From Begonia masoniana (lineage: Eukaryota; Streptophyta; Magnoliopsida; Cucurbitales; Begoniaceae): a stretch of 64,000 nt of DNA. The translations under genes were made by a program, and so were the position numbers. The stretch spans positions 16,315,453 through 16,379,452 of the forward strand of contig CM039502.1 in the NCBI GenBank assembly GCA_022432975.1. The letters run 5' to 3'. The first letter of the stretch is position 1; each line of letters begins with the position of its first letter. Below, one piece after another: positions 1 through 10,910 of this stretch. The notes under the pieces were generated by a model. That model saw only the letters and a program-made list of their open reading frames with translations. It searched no databases and had not been told where the DNA came from.

Positions 1-185
1 GGTTTCCATTTCCTATTTATACTTGATCCATCCATCCTTAATTACAACGCTGCCACCCAACCTAGTTTCACTCAACTTGTAATAAATATGTCTTGACTTT
101 AAATTTAAAATCATAAAGGTTAATAAAAAGGGTGATAATCAAAATGGTTAAGAAAATCACCTGGCCGAAATTGTCGGGTGTTACA
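1..185 (-). mobile_element. LTR4-family LTR, 5' terminal part, cut by window edge
   Basis: On the minus strand this begins TGTAACACCCGACAATTTCG and is nearly the reverse complement of 56773-56960. It is the start of a long LTR entering from the left edge, inserted into the LTR of element 0. The five bases after its end (AAATC, 186-190) would be one TSD copy; the other lies outside the window. Confidence 0.8.
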
Positions 186-812
186 AAATCTAACTGCATG
201 GATAGCTCTAAAACTCGAGACAATCCATGCACTACCTAAAAGAAAAAGATTTCCAAACAATTCCAGTATATTTCAAGAAAATTACAACTGTCAGAATAGA
301 TGTTTAAAAACATCAACACAATTTCTATACATCACATGAATTCCAAAACTATACAAAACTCGACATACACTTCAAAACTACACCTCACAGGTCAAAATGC
401 GTCTGACTGCCGCAACCAACCCCACAAGCTCGTCCCGCCAATTGCACCTACTCATCGGCCTGAGACACAAAGTCCTCATCCGGAGGATCCCTACCTACAA
501 CAGGGAGTTCAACTATGAGCCTAGAGCTCAGTAAGGACATACAATGCAGTTATACATATGCTATGCATGAACTTTTGAAATACATGAACGTTACTTTACA
601 TTACATTCAAGTGGACAAGAGGTATAAGTGAGGCTTATAGAGGAACTGGCACAGCAGGAGTACACAACAGGTACATAACAGGAGTGCACAACAGGCACGT
701 AACAGGAATACATAATAGGTACATAACAGGATGTCAGTCCCCGTCCCACACTTAACCGTACATTACATTACAGGTTTTATCTTTCTTAACTTCAAAACCA
801 AGTAGTGTTACA
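186..812 (-). mobile_element. Element 0: 3' LTR remnant (Ty3/gypsy Tekay-type)
   Basis: This follows 14983-15600 in the 5' LTR of the same element almost base for base (TAACTGCATGGATAGCTC and onward). It then jumps at about 803 straight to the LTR terminus TGTTACA, so about 780 bp present in the other LTR (about 15603-16380) are missing. The polypurine tract is on the minus strand just inside (GGTGGGTAGGA at 813-823). The other end of this LTR is lost where the LTR4-family element entered. Confidence 0.8.
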
Positions 813-2979
813 TCCTACCCACCTTAACAGAATTTTGTTCCCAAAATTTGCTTAAGCGAATAGCTCCGGATATTGGGTCCTAACGTCCTGTTATTTTTCC
901 TAAGTGGCTTCCTCCACGTTATGATTGCGCCATAAAACTTTTACTAATGGGAGCACCCTATTGCACAACACTTTGATTAAAGAATCCAAAATCTTTATGG
1001 GTCTTTCTTTATACGTCAGCATCGGCATGATATCTATGTCCACAGGTTCCACGATCTGAGTAGGATCTCGTATGCATTTTCTCAGCATAGAAACATGAAA
1101 AATGTTGTGAACACCATCCACGGACGCTGGTAGCTGCAGTCTGTAAGCTGTGCTTACTACTCTCTTCAAGATGGGAAATGGCCTAACAAACCTTGGGCTG
1201 AGCTTTCATTTCTTACCAAACCTCATCACACCCTTGAAAGACGACACCTTCAGGAATACTTCATCGCCTTCAGTGAACTCCAAGTCTCTTCTCCTACGGT
1301 CCGCGTAATTTTTCTGTCAACTCTGAGTAGTATTGATTCGCTGTTTGATAATAGCAATCACCTCATACATCAGCTGTAATAACTCGGGGCCGACAAGCCT
1401 AGATTCTCCAACTTCATCCCAACACAATGGAGATCTGCATTTTCTGCCATAAAGAGCTTCATATGGAGCCATACCGATTGTAGCCTGGTAGCTATTGTTA
1501 TAAGCGAACTCCACTAGCGACAAATACTTATTCCAAGAAGCGTGAAATTCCAACACGCACGACCTTAAGATATCCTCCAGTATCTGAATCGTTCTCTCGG
1601 ATTGTCCGTCAGTTTGTGGATGAAATGCCGTGCTGAAATTTAACTTGGTGCCCAAAGAGTTTTGCAAGCTCCTCCAAAATCTGGAAGTAAATCTAGGATC
1701 CCGGTCCGAAACGATCGACACCGGAATACCATGCAGCTTGATAATTTCTCTAATATACAACTATGCATATTGATCCATAGAGAAGGTCATCTTAACAGGT
1801 AGAAAATGGGCCGACTTCGTCAATCTGTCCACAATAACCCATATGCTATTATGGTCTCTAGTTGTCTTCGGTAGGCCAACAACGAAGTCCATAGTGATGT
1901 TCTCCCACTTCCAATTAGGGATCGGAAGAGGCTAAAATGTTCCACCTGGTCGTTGATGTTCAGCCTTCACTTGTTGACATACCATACAAGATTCCACATA
2001 TTTGGCAACCTCGTTCTTCATATTTGGCCACCAGAAGTGTAGATTCAAGTCTCGATACATCTTCGTGATTCTCGAATGTACTGAGAAAGAAGACCAGTGG
2101 GCTTCCGATAAAATGTCCTTTCATAGCTCTTCATCTCTCGGAACGTACCACCTGTCTTTAAACTTCAAAATACCATCTCCCGAATAACTGAACTCGGAAG
2201 AGGCCATAGGCAACTTGCTCACTATATCGGCCATTTCCTTCGAATTGGTCTTCTGGGCTTCCTTAATTCGGTCCAGAATGGTTGACCGCATTGTTAGATC
2301 CCCCAGTATGGTCGATAACTCGGAAACTATCTCCATGTCGAACTTCTGAATTTCTGTCCTCAACGGCATTGATACGGCCGATACAGTTGGTTGCATAGTC
2401 GCCGACATCCTGCTCAATGCATCGGCTACCACATTAGCTTTTCCCCAATGGTATTTAATCTCGATATCATAGTCTTTCACAAACTCGAACCACCGCCGTT
2501 GCCTCATGTTTAACTCCTTCTGAGTAAATATATACTTCAAGCTTTTGTGATCAGAAAATACCTCACATGATGTTCCATATAAATGGTGTCTCCATACTTT
2601 CGGTACAAAAACAACTGCCACTAACTCAAGGTCGTGAGTATGGTAGTTTTGCTTGTGGTTCTTCAATTGTCTGGATGCGTATGCCACAACTTTTCCTTCT
2701 TGCATTAATATGCATCCCAAACCAACCTTTGACGCATCGCAGTACACACTGAATTTTCCGTCTTCGACCGGCAATACCAACAGAAGAGCAGTGGTTAATT
2801 TCTGTTTGAGCGTCCGAAAACTTTCTTCACACACTGCGGACCACTCGAACTCGATATCTTTCCTCGTTAAGCAGGTCATAGGTTTTGCTATCACAGAAAA
2901 TCCCTTGATAAACTTTCTGTAATAACCAGCTAGCCCGATAAAATTTCATACCTTACTGGCATTTCTCGGCCTCGGCCAT
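813..2979 (-). pseudogene. Element 0 pol, 3' half: RT end, RNase H, integrase, chromodomain (broken)
   Basis: Degenerate 3' half of a Ty3/gypsy polyprotein, read leftwards from 2979. The RNase H part (2121-2894) has the [23 protein letters not shown] motif and ends in DALSRM. The integrase core follows (1317-1760, with [11 protein letters not shown] and [11 protein letters not shown]). The C-terminal tail (900-1169, with VLRNK/VLPLVKVLW and HNVEEAT) has the form of a Tekay/Del chromodomain. The frame is broken several times, between 2121 and 1760 and between 1317 and 1169. Element 7 (60132-61981) is a better preserved relative that confirms the order. The upstream part continues at 9561 after the LTR1 insertion. 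Not functional. Confidence 0.9.
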
Positions 2980-4002
2980 TGTAACACCCGGCATTTTGCC
3001 TATGTAATTATTTCCCCGAATAATTAAGAGGAATTACTCTGATATTAATGCAATGACTGTTTTTAATGAAATTGTCGACGTGTTTAATCGAACGAGGGTG
3101 ATTCGTGAGACCGAATCGATTAACTAAATAATGTTTTAGTTAGAAATGCATGGTGGGGTAAATTGGAAAAGAATTAAGGTAGGTGGGAGGGAGCCAATGG
3201 ATGGTTGCCAAATGTCCATAACTTGCTGAGAAACCTACCTATTCTCTTCTCTTCTACGTAAACCTTCTCATTTTCTCTCAACTCCTTTGTTTTCTCTCCT
3301 CCAGACGACTGAGACAAATTTTCAAAACTTGTTTCTCATGTTCCCTTCAGCAAAGCTAATCATCTAACCTAGTTAATGAGTTTAGACAAGTTAAGATGTG
3401 AGTTTTGTGGAAGTTAAGGGTTATGATATTTTGAGAAAACTCACTATTTTTGTATGAAAACACGCTGGTTTGTTTTCTAAAGATTTGAATGGAGTCTGGA
3501 ACATGTTCTACCAAGTTATTAGTTAGCATTTACAGCTCTGTTTATTTTCTTTACGTGCATATTTTAGGTCTGTGTATAACTGAGACGTTCAAAACTTACA
3601 ACTTCACGGATAACAGGTAAGTTCATGCGTATAGGTTCGGCCCTTAAGGCCCTACAATACGGAGGTACTAGGTTTATATTGTCGGTGTAACACCCGGCAT
3701 TTTGGTCCCGTAATTGTCCCTAATTTTAATTGAATTGAAGAAATTCGCTAGAAAGGTAATGAATATTTTGTTAGGATTTAGACGCTGAGAATATTAAGGG
3801 TTAAAGAAAAATGGAATGAGGTGGAGAAGTCAAACGCCTGGAATTTTGGTATTCCACCTATTAAGGTTAAATTCGTAGATAAGTAAATTTAAGGCCGTTT
3901 CGCGAGCGGGAAGTTTCGTTAGAACCCTAGAATTTAATTAGGATATTTTGTGGAAGAAGGGAAGGTCGAGAATTTAAACGGAATTTCGAATCATAACCCG
4001 TG

Positions 4003-4005
<3 letters not shown>

Positions 4006-4050
<45 letters not shown>
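4006..4050 (+). repeat. (CT)n microsatellite in LTR2
   Basis: Near-perfect CT dinucleotide run at the start of a roughly 240-bp pyrimidine-rich stretch (to about 4245). Related LTRs have CT-rich DNA at the matching place (LTR1 about 3240-3305; element 0 5' LTR about 16000-16120 on the minus strand), so it probably belongs to the LTR leader/promoter area. Confidence 0.9.
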
Positions 4051-5873
4051 GTGCCAGATCACCCCCCCTTCCCCCTTTTTTCTTTTTATTTTTTTTTCTT
4101 TTCTTCTTTCTTCTGCTTCTTTTTCTCTTCCTCCCTCCCACGTGACCCCCCCTCCTTTCTCTTTCTTTTCTTTTATTTTCTCCTCCTCCCCCTCCCTTTC
4201 TTTTCATTCCACCTCCCTCCCTCTCTGCTTCTTTTCTCTCCAGACGACGCCGAAGCCGATTCTCACGCGACGAACGCCGACGAGCCGCTCCTCTCCTCCG
4301 ATTCTCTTCCATTTCTTCGTTAAAGTAACCCTCTACCATAGTTATCGAGTTTAGGGTAGTTATTAGTTAGTTTCGTTGAAGTTTAGGGTTAGGGTTTTGA
4401 GAGAAAACCCATCAATTTTATACGAAATCATGCTAGGATGTTATTTAGAGGTTTGAATGGATAAATTAAGGAGAAACTAGGCTCATTCGACAAAATACGA
4501 AAATTCGATCAAAAATCGGCTCGGTTTAGGGCACCCTATGAATTTCAATTTATGCTATCGTTTTGGACCACCTTTTTATAAATTAATGATTCTATGATAA
4601 ACTAGATGTAATGAGGTTTTCGATGCCTGTTAAATCATTAAAAATGGATGTCGGATTAGAGAGGAATTTGAGATTGAAGTTGTGCCCATAAAGTGTTTGA
4701 TAAAATGTCTAAAAGAGTAGTTAAATTGGTTTTCAGCAATTCGAATGGAGTTTGAATTACATTTTGCTTAGTTCGTTAAATGGCATGTACGTAATGCGAG
4801 TAACGGTTCAATTGCACGTAATTTAGGTTTGTGGATCGCCGAGGACGTACGTGCGAGGCTTGCAAACTCTATGGACGCCAGGTAAGTTCATACGTATAAG
4901 TTTGGCCCTTAAGGCCCTACAATACGGAGGTACTAGGTTTTATGTTGTCGAGATTTCTGTTGGGTAGTTAAACAATAGGTTATGTTTTAGGTTAAGTGTG
5001 TTCTGTTTTATATCCTGCTTATTATTCTGTTGCCTATCTATGAATGTTCATGCATACACGTTTTTCTCTGAAAGTCATGAAAATATTTTCTGCACACAGT
5101 TTGAAGTTAAGTAAGATAAAACCTGTAATGAAATGTATGGTTAAGTGTGGACGAGGACTGGCATCCTGTCATGTACTCCTGTTATGTCATGTTGTGGCAT
5201 GTACTCCTGTTGCGCCAGCTCTTCTTTCCACTTATACCTTCCTGTCCAATGAAATGTAATGTAATGTTCATGTATTTGAAAATGTTCATCCATAGCATAT
5301 GCATCACTGCATTCTAGTATGTTATTACTGAGCTCTAGACTCATAGTCGAACTCCCTGTTGTAGGTACGGATCCCGTGGATGAGGACTTGGTGCCTCAGG
5401 CCTATGTGTAGGTTGCTATTGGCGGATTGAGCTCTCGGGGGTGGTTGCTGCAGCTAGACATATTTCTGTCCTGAGGTTTAAGTTTCTTTTTTTGTAAAGT
5501 TCCTGTCTGTAAAATCCACTGGGATTCTGGTGTTTTGATTTAAAAACTCTGCTAGGATTCTGTTGGAAATCTGGATAATGTATAGGTTTTGATGTTCGAG
5601 TTTTAAACCTCTGTATATGACAGTTGTATGTACATTTTGAAATATTCTGGAAATGCTTGGAGTCTTTTCCTGATATGTCCAAAAGAAATCATGTTTTGAA
5701 TCTGGTTTTCGAAGTTTTGAAGCTTCTGCATCGGTAGATGCCTTCTTCCATTTTTATGTCTTCTGTTTCCTGTCATCGGTAAAAGTCTTCTATCTTCGGT
5801 AGAAGTCTTCTGTTTCCTGTCATCGGTAGAAGTCTTCTATCTTCGGTAGAAGTCTTCTGTTTACTGTTCACTT

Positions 5874-6915
5874 ATGTTTTTGTTTACATCCACCGCTGAT
5901 GACGTCATCTATTTTACATCTTCCGCCAGTCTGTATCGCCCGCCCAGTTTATTCACATCCACCGCTGATGACATCATCTGTTTTGCATCTTCAGCTAGTT
6001 TATATCGCCCCGCCCAGTTTATTCACATCCACCGCTGCTACTGTACACTTTTGTCTTATTCACATCCACCGCTGCTACTATTCACCTTTGTTTTATTCAC
6101 ATCCACCGCTGCTACTATTCACCTTTGTTTTATTCACATCCACCGCTGCTACTATTCACCTTTGTTTTATTCACATCCACCGCTGCTACTATTCACCTTT
6201 GTTTTATTCACATCCACCGCTGCTACTATTCACCTTTGTTTTATTCACATCCACCGCTGCTACTATTCACCTTTGTTTTATTCACATCCACCGCTGCTAC
6301 TATTCACCTTTGTTTTATTCACATCCACCGCTGCTACTATTCACCTTTGTTTTATTCACATCCACCGCTGCTACTATTCACCTTTGTTTTATTCACATCC
6401 ACCGCTGCTACTATTCACCTTTGTTTTATTCACATCCACCGCTGATGACATCATCTGTTTTGCATCTTCAGCTAGTTTATATCGCCCGCCAGTTTATTCA
6501 CATCCACCGCTGATGACATCATCTGTTTTGCATCTTCAGCTAGTTTATATCGCCGCCCAGTTTATTCACATCCACCGCTGCTACTATTCACCTTTGTTTT
6601 ATTCACATCCACCGCTGATGACATCATCTGTTTTGCATCTTCAGCTAGTTTATATCGCCCGCCAGTTTATTCACATCCACCGCTGCTACTATTCACCTTT
6701 GTTTTATTCACATCCACCGCTGATGACATCATCTGTTTTGCATCTTCAGCTAGTTTATATCGCCCGCCAGTTTATTCACATCCACCGCTGCTACTATTCA
6801 CCTTTGTTTTATTCACATCCACCGCTGCTACTATTCACCTTTGTTTTATTCACATCCACCGCTGATGACATCATCTGTTTTGCATCTTCAGCTAGTTTAT
6901 ATCGCCCGCCAGTTA
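5874..6915 (+). repeat. Minisatellite in LTR2 (37-bp unit plus longer variant)
   Basis: About ten head-to-tail copies of a 37-bp unit (core ATTCACATCCACCGCTGCTA) are followed by alternation with a longer unit carrying GATGACATCATCTG and TTTATATCGCCCGCC. The open frames across it are a product of periodicity, not genes. The first long unit carries a perfect TGACGTCA at 5900-5907. Confidence 0.95.
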
Positions 6916-8654
6916 TCTCGCCTGTCTTTTGTCTTACTTCTTCCGCCCAATTTAACTACGTTTTCCGCTCCTGTTCATCACCCCTCCTGTCGTATTCTGA
7001 AAAACCGTCGTCCATTTCTGTATTTCCATTTTCATTCTCTCTCTGTTTTCCTGTTTTATTTTGTTTCTTTATCTCAGTCGTCCATGTTTGTTTCCTATTT
7101 TTCCTAGTTTCTTCTGTTATTCACTCTTGTAACCCAGTTTTAAATTAGTTCTCGTTCTCTCTCTGTCATTCTGTAATTCTGATATTCACCGTAGTTTCTC
7201 TCTATGTAAAGTGTTTTTTTTTTGTTTTATATGTTTCTTCCTGTTGTCTTCTGTCGTCTATTTCTGTAGCCTAAATATTAATATGTTTTCTGTCTTTCGA
7301 TTATGTTTTCTGTTAAAGTTTTAAAGGTAAAGTTAAAAAAATATATGTCTCGTTTCCTGTTAAATGTCCAGAGTGATGGCTCTCCAACCCCGATCTGGTT
7401 TGGGGGCGTCACAGTCGGGATTGCAGTTGGGTAGTTAAACCGTAGGTTATGTTTTAGGTTAAATGTGTTTTATTTTATGTCTTGCTTTGTTATTCTGCCG
7501 TCTGTCTCTGTTATGTTCAAGCACCGTAAATGTTCATGCATGCACGTTTTTCTTGAAAGTTATGTAAATGTTTTCTGCACACGGTTTGAAGTTAAGAAAG
7601 ATAAAATATGTGAATGTAAAGTACGGATAAGTGTGAGACGGGGACTGGCATCTTGTTCTTGTCCTTCTCTAGGACTGCTATAAAATTATCCCTTCCAAGG
7701 ATACCCTGTACCTTGTCCTTCCCTAGGACCCGGCAAAATTACTAACAAATGTCATGTCCTTTTATGTCAAGTATGTATGTGCGCCAGTTCCTCTAAAAGC
7801 CCCACTTATACCTCCATGTCCAGTGAAATGTAATGTAATGTAATGTTCATGTATTTAAAAATGTTCATGCATAGCATGTGCATCACTGTATTTCATGTTC
7901 TTACTGAGCTCTAGGCTCATAGTTGAACTCCCTGTTGTAGGTATGGATCCTCCAGATGAAGACTTTGTGCCTCAAGCTGATAAGTAGTGGTAGTTGGCGG
8001 ATCGAGCTCATGGGGGTTGGTCGCTGCAATCAGACAAATGTTATCACTGTGAGAATTGTATTTTTGAAAGTTATGTCAAGTCCTGTATAGCTTTTTAAAT
8101 TTTAAAACTGGTGTGAAAACTGTGTGTTCATGTTTTCAAAACTTCTGTTTTGTGAATTCTGAAAATGTATGTCAAGTTCTGTTTAGCTTCCGAGATTTTA
8201 AAACAATGCATAAACTCTGTGTTGGTGTATTCTGGAATTTCTGGGATTTTCTCTTTTAGGTTGTGCATGGATTTTTTTCTGATTTTAGAGCTATCCATGC
8301 AGTTTGTTTTTTTGAACCTCTGTCATGTTTTCTAACTTCTGTCATGTTTTCATGCATGTTTTAAAACTGTGTTTTGAATCGGGTTTTGAGGGCTTGAAGT
8401 TTTTATGTCTTCTGTCCTTGTGCCTTCTGTTTATAAGTTCCTCTGTTAAATGTTGTCTATTTTGCCTTCAGTTTCTGTCTTTCGAGTTTTCAAGTATTTG
8501 GCTAAGTGTTAGTCGTTCACGTCCATTCTGCCTTCAAAATAATGGTCTAATTTGCCTTCGATTTTTGTTCTTTTATTCGGCTAAGTGTTATCTTCCAAAG
8601 TTATCGTCCACGATAACGTCGCCGAGAGTCTGCCTGTTATTTTAAAAGTCCAAA

Positions 8655-8860
8655 GTCTGTCTTTGATTTTAAACGTCCACAGACTCCTGTGTCCACTGTT
8701 TTTGTCCTTTAGTGCAAACGTCCACGGACTCCTGTGTCAATATTTTTGTCTTTTAGTGCAAACGTCCACGGACTCCTGTGTCCACTGCTTTTGTCTTTTA
8801 GTGTAAATGTCCACGAACATCTGTTGTCCACTGTTTCTGTCTTTTATTTCAAACGTCCAC
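8655..8860 (+). repeat. Tandem repeat in LTR1 (about 45-bp unit)
   Basis: Four to five imperfect copies built on AACGTCCACGGACTCCTGTG followed by a T-rich half (TTTTGTCTTTTAGTG). It occupies the 3' part of LTR1, the same relative place as the arrays of the other LTRs. Confidence 0.8.
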
Positions 8861-9560
8861 AGATTCTATCTTCTGTGCGATTGTCCACAGCTCCTGATTG
8901 TCCACGACTACTGTAGCCTTCCACAGTATGTCTTCCAGTTTACGTTTTCCATTTTTATTTCCTGTTTTATTCTGCTTATTCACTCCAGTCGTCCATCTCT
9001 GTTTCATGTGTTCCTGTCTTCACGTCTTCAGGTTTAAGAGTTTTAAAAGAGGGTAAAAGTTTTTACGTCCAAATGTCAAAATCCCTTGCTATTTTAAACG
9101 TCCACAATTTTTATGTTCTTGGTCTTTTTTGTTGTGTTCTGTTCATTTGTTCTTTCCTTCTGTTTTCAGAGTCCATTTGGCCTGCTGTTTTAAATGTCCA
9201 AAGTCTATTTTCACTTCTGTCTTTCTGTCTTCTTCTGTTATTTATTCATAACGCTGGTTATTCTGTTTCTGTTGGTTATTCTGTTGACAATTTCAATTGA
9301 CCACTCCAGTTTTGAGTCTTTAGAATTTTATGTCTTCTGACTTCAGTTTTCCTGTTTTACATCTGTCTTCCTGTTTTCCTTCTGTTACTTATCCCTGTAG
9401 CCTGATTTTTTAAATTGCCTTCCAGTCTTAAATTTCCAGAGAAGGTTTATACTTTGTGAAAAGTTTTTATAAATGTTTAAAAGTTAAAAAAAAAATAGTC
9501 CACGTTTTAAAATGTCCCGTGTGAGGCTCCTCGACCCCGATCGGGTTGGGGGTCGTCACA

Positions 9561-10910
9561 GCCATTCCCTCACAGCCTGAATCTTGGCCGGATCCACAGA
9601 CACTCCTATTGCAGACACCACGTGGCCTAGAAAGTTAATTCTGCTCAACCAGAATTCACACTTTGACAGTTTGGCGTACAATTAGTGTTGTTACAGAGTT
9701 GATAGCACAATCGCCAAGTGCTCTTCGTACTCTACCTCATTCCGAAAATAAACCAGGATGTCGTCGATGAAGACGATCACAAACTTGTCTAGAAAATCCT
9801 GAAATATCTTGTTCATCAGGTCCATAAATGCCACAGGGAGATTAGTCAATCCAAACGACAAGAACTCATAGTGTCCGTATAGGGTCCTGAATGCAGTCTT
9901 TGGAATATCGTCAACTCTGACCTTCAACTGGTAATAACCAGAGCGCAAATCAATTTTTAAGAATACCAGAGCCCCTTGCAGCTAGTCAAATAGATCATTG
10001 ATCCTCGGCAATGGGTACTTATTTTTGATAGTCAACTTGTTTAGCTCACGGTAATCAATACACATGCGTAGGGACCCATCCTTCTTCTTAACAAATAAAA
10101 CAGGTGCACCCCATGGAGAGAAGCTAGGGCGTACGAAGCCCTTGCCCACCAACTCCTTTAACTGAGCCTTCAACTCCCTAACCACGAAGTCCCTAGCCAC
10201 AAACGAGTGTGTGGCCCCCGTGTCCAACAGAGTATAGGTAGGTAAATTACAGATCAAAATTGTACCTGTGATCGCTGTGTGCTGGGTGTCATCATCATCC
10301 TCTATCATTGCAAAAACTCTTGGCATGACACAATTCGACCTCGTGTCGGGCATTGGGCAATCCCGGACGTGATGGCCCTCTTTGCCGCACCGGAAGCAAT
10401 GGCCGGTAAAGAGTCTGCATTCACCTATGTGACTTTTCTGGCAACACGGGCATACAGGAAGCTGAGGAGCTCCCATTGGTCTTTTTCTCTTGTCCTGATA
10501 AGCAGCAGTCTCATTGGGCCTCTTAACGCTCTTGTTCTGTAGCTGTTGTGGTTGCCAATTATAACCCCTTTGTTGTTCTTGAGGGGCATCACGAAGGAAT
10601 CTCTTCGACGAATCCCTCTGTTTCTGGAACTTCATTTCTAAGGCTTCCAACTGGTAAGCCTTGGCCACCACTTTCATGTACGGTGCCTCATCAAATCCCC
10701 CAGTCGTGATCCCCCGTAAAAGGTCCATCCTCAGACCCTGGATAAACTGGTATACCTTGTTTTCGTCGGTGTCCACCAAGTGTGTTGCGTAACGAGATAA
10801 TGATTCAAACTTCTGAACATATTCGGCCACTGATCCATATTGTCGTAGCCGAGAGAATTCCATCATCTTTTCCTTCCTCACACTGCTGTCGAAATACTTC
10901 TCATAGAAAA
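9561..10910 (-). pseudogene. Element 0 gag-pol: gag end, zinc knuckle, protease start, RT (broken, internal deletion)
   Basis: Read leftwards from 10910: gag capsid region with a retrotransposon-gag signature; zinc knuckle [14 protein letters not shown]; protease active site DTGATHSF; then directly [14 protein letters not shown] and RT motifs ([32 protein letters not shown], and FIDDILVYF in 9691-9948). Compared with element 7, about 550 bp between the protease active site and the RT N-terminus are absent without breaking the frame (junction near 10180). A stop separates 9982 from 9948. The upstream gag part continues at 13029 after LTR3. Confidence 0.9.

Larger units (their letters stand above)
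3686..7413 (+). mobile_element. LTR2: solo LTR nested inside LTR1
   Basis: It starts TGTAACACCCGGCATTTTGG and ends GGGGGCGTCACA. The TSD is GTCGG (3681-3685 and 7414-7418). LTR1 resumes after it with the sequence expected from the matching place in LTR2 itself (4940 onward). About 3.73 kb. It contains a pyrimidine-rich tract with (CT)n at 4006-4050, the splice-donor/GGCC block at 4879-4921 and a long minisatellite at 5874-6915. Confidence 0.92.
2980..9560 (+). mobile_element. LTR1: solo LTR (Tekay-type), itself split by LTR2
   Basis: It starts TGTAACACCCGGCATTTTGC and ends GGGGGTCGTCACA, the TG...CA ends expected of an LTR, and carries a perfect 5-bp TSD. Without the nested LTR2 it is about 2.85 kb. 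It has no internal coding region, so it is a solo LTR left by LTR-LTR recombination. A splice-donor/GGCC block lies at 3614-3656 and a tandem array at about 8655-8860. Confidence 0.9.
2975..9565. other. TSD GCCAT of LTR1
   Basis: GCCAT at 2975-2979 and again at 9561-9565 flanks LTR1 exactly. Removing LTR1 and one copy restores a pol sequence that aligns with 62250-62275 of element 7, so this is a true 5-bp target-site duplication. Confidence 0.93.

Noticed and set aside
3950..4354. Ser/Leu-rich and Arg/Lys/Glu-rich frames on opposite strands
   Set aside because: Shadows of the CT-rich tract in LTR2.
5874..7148. A 424-residue open frame
   Set aside because: 37-bp minisatellite within LTR2; other frames over the same DNA are equally open.
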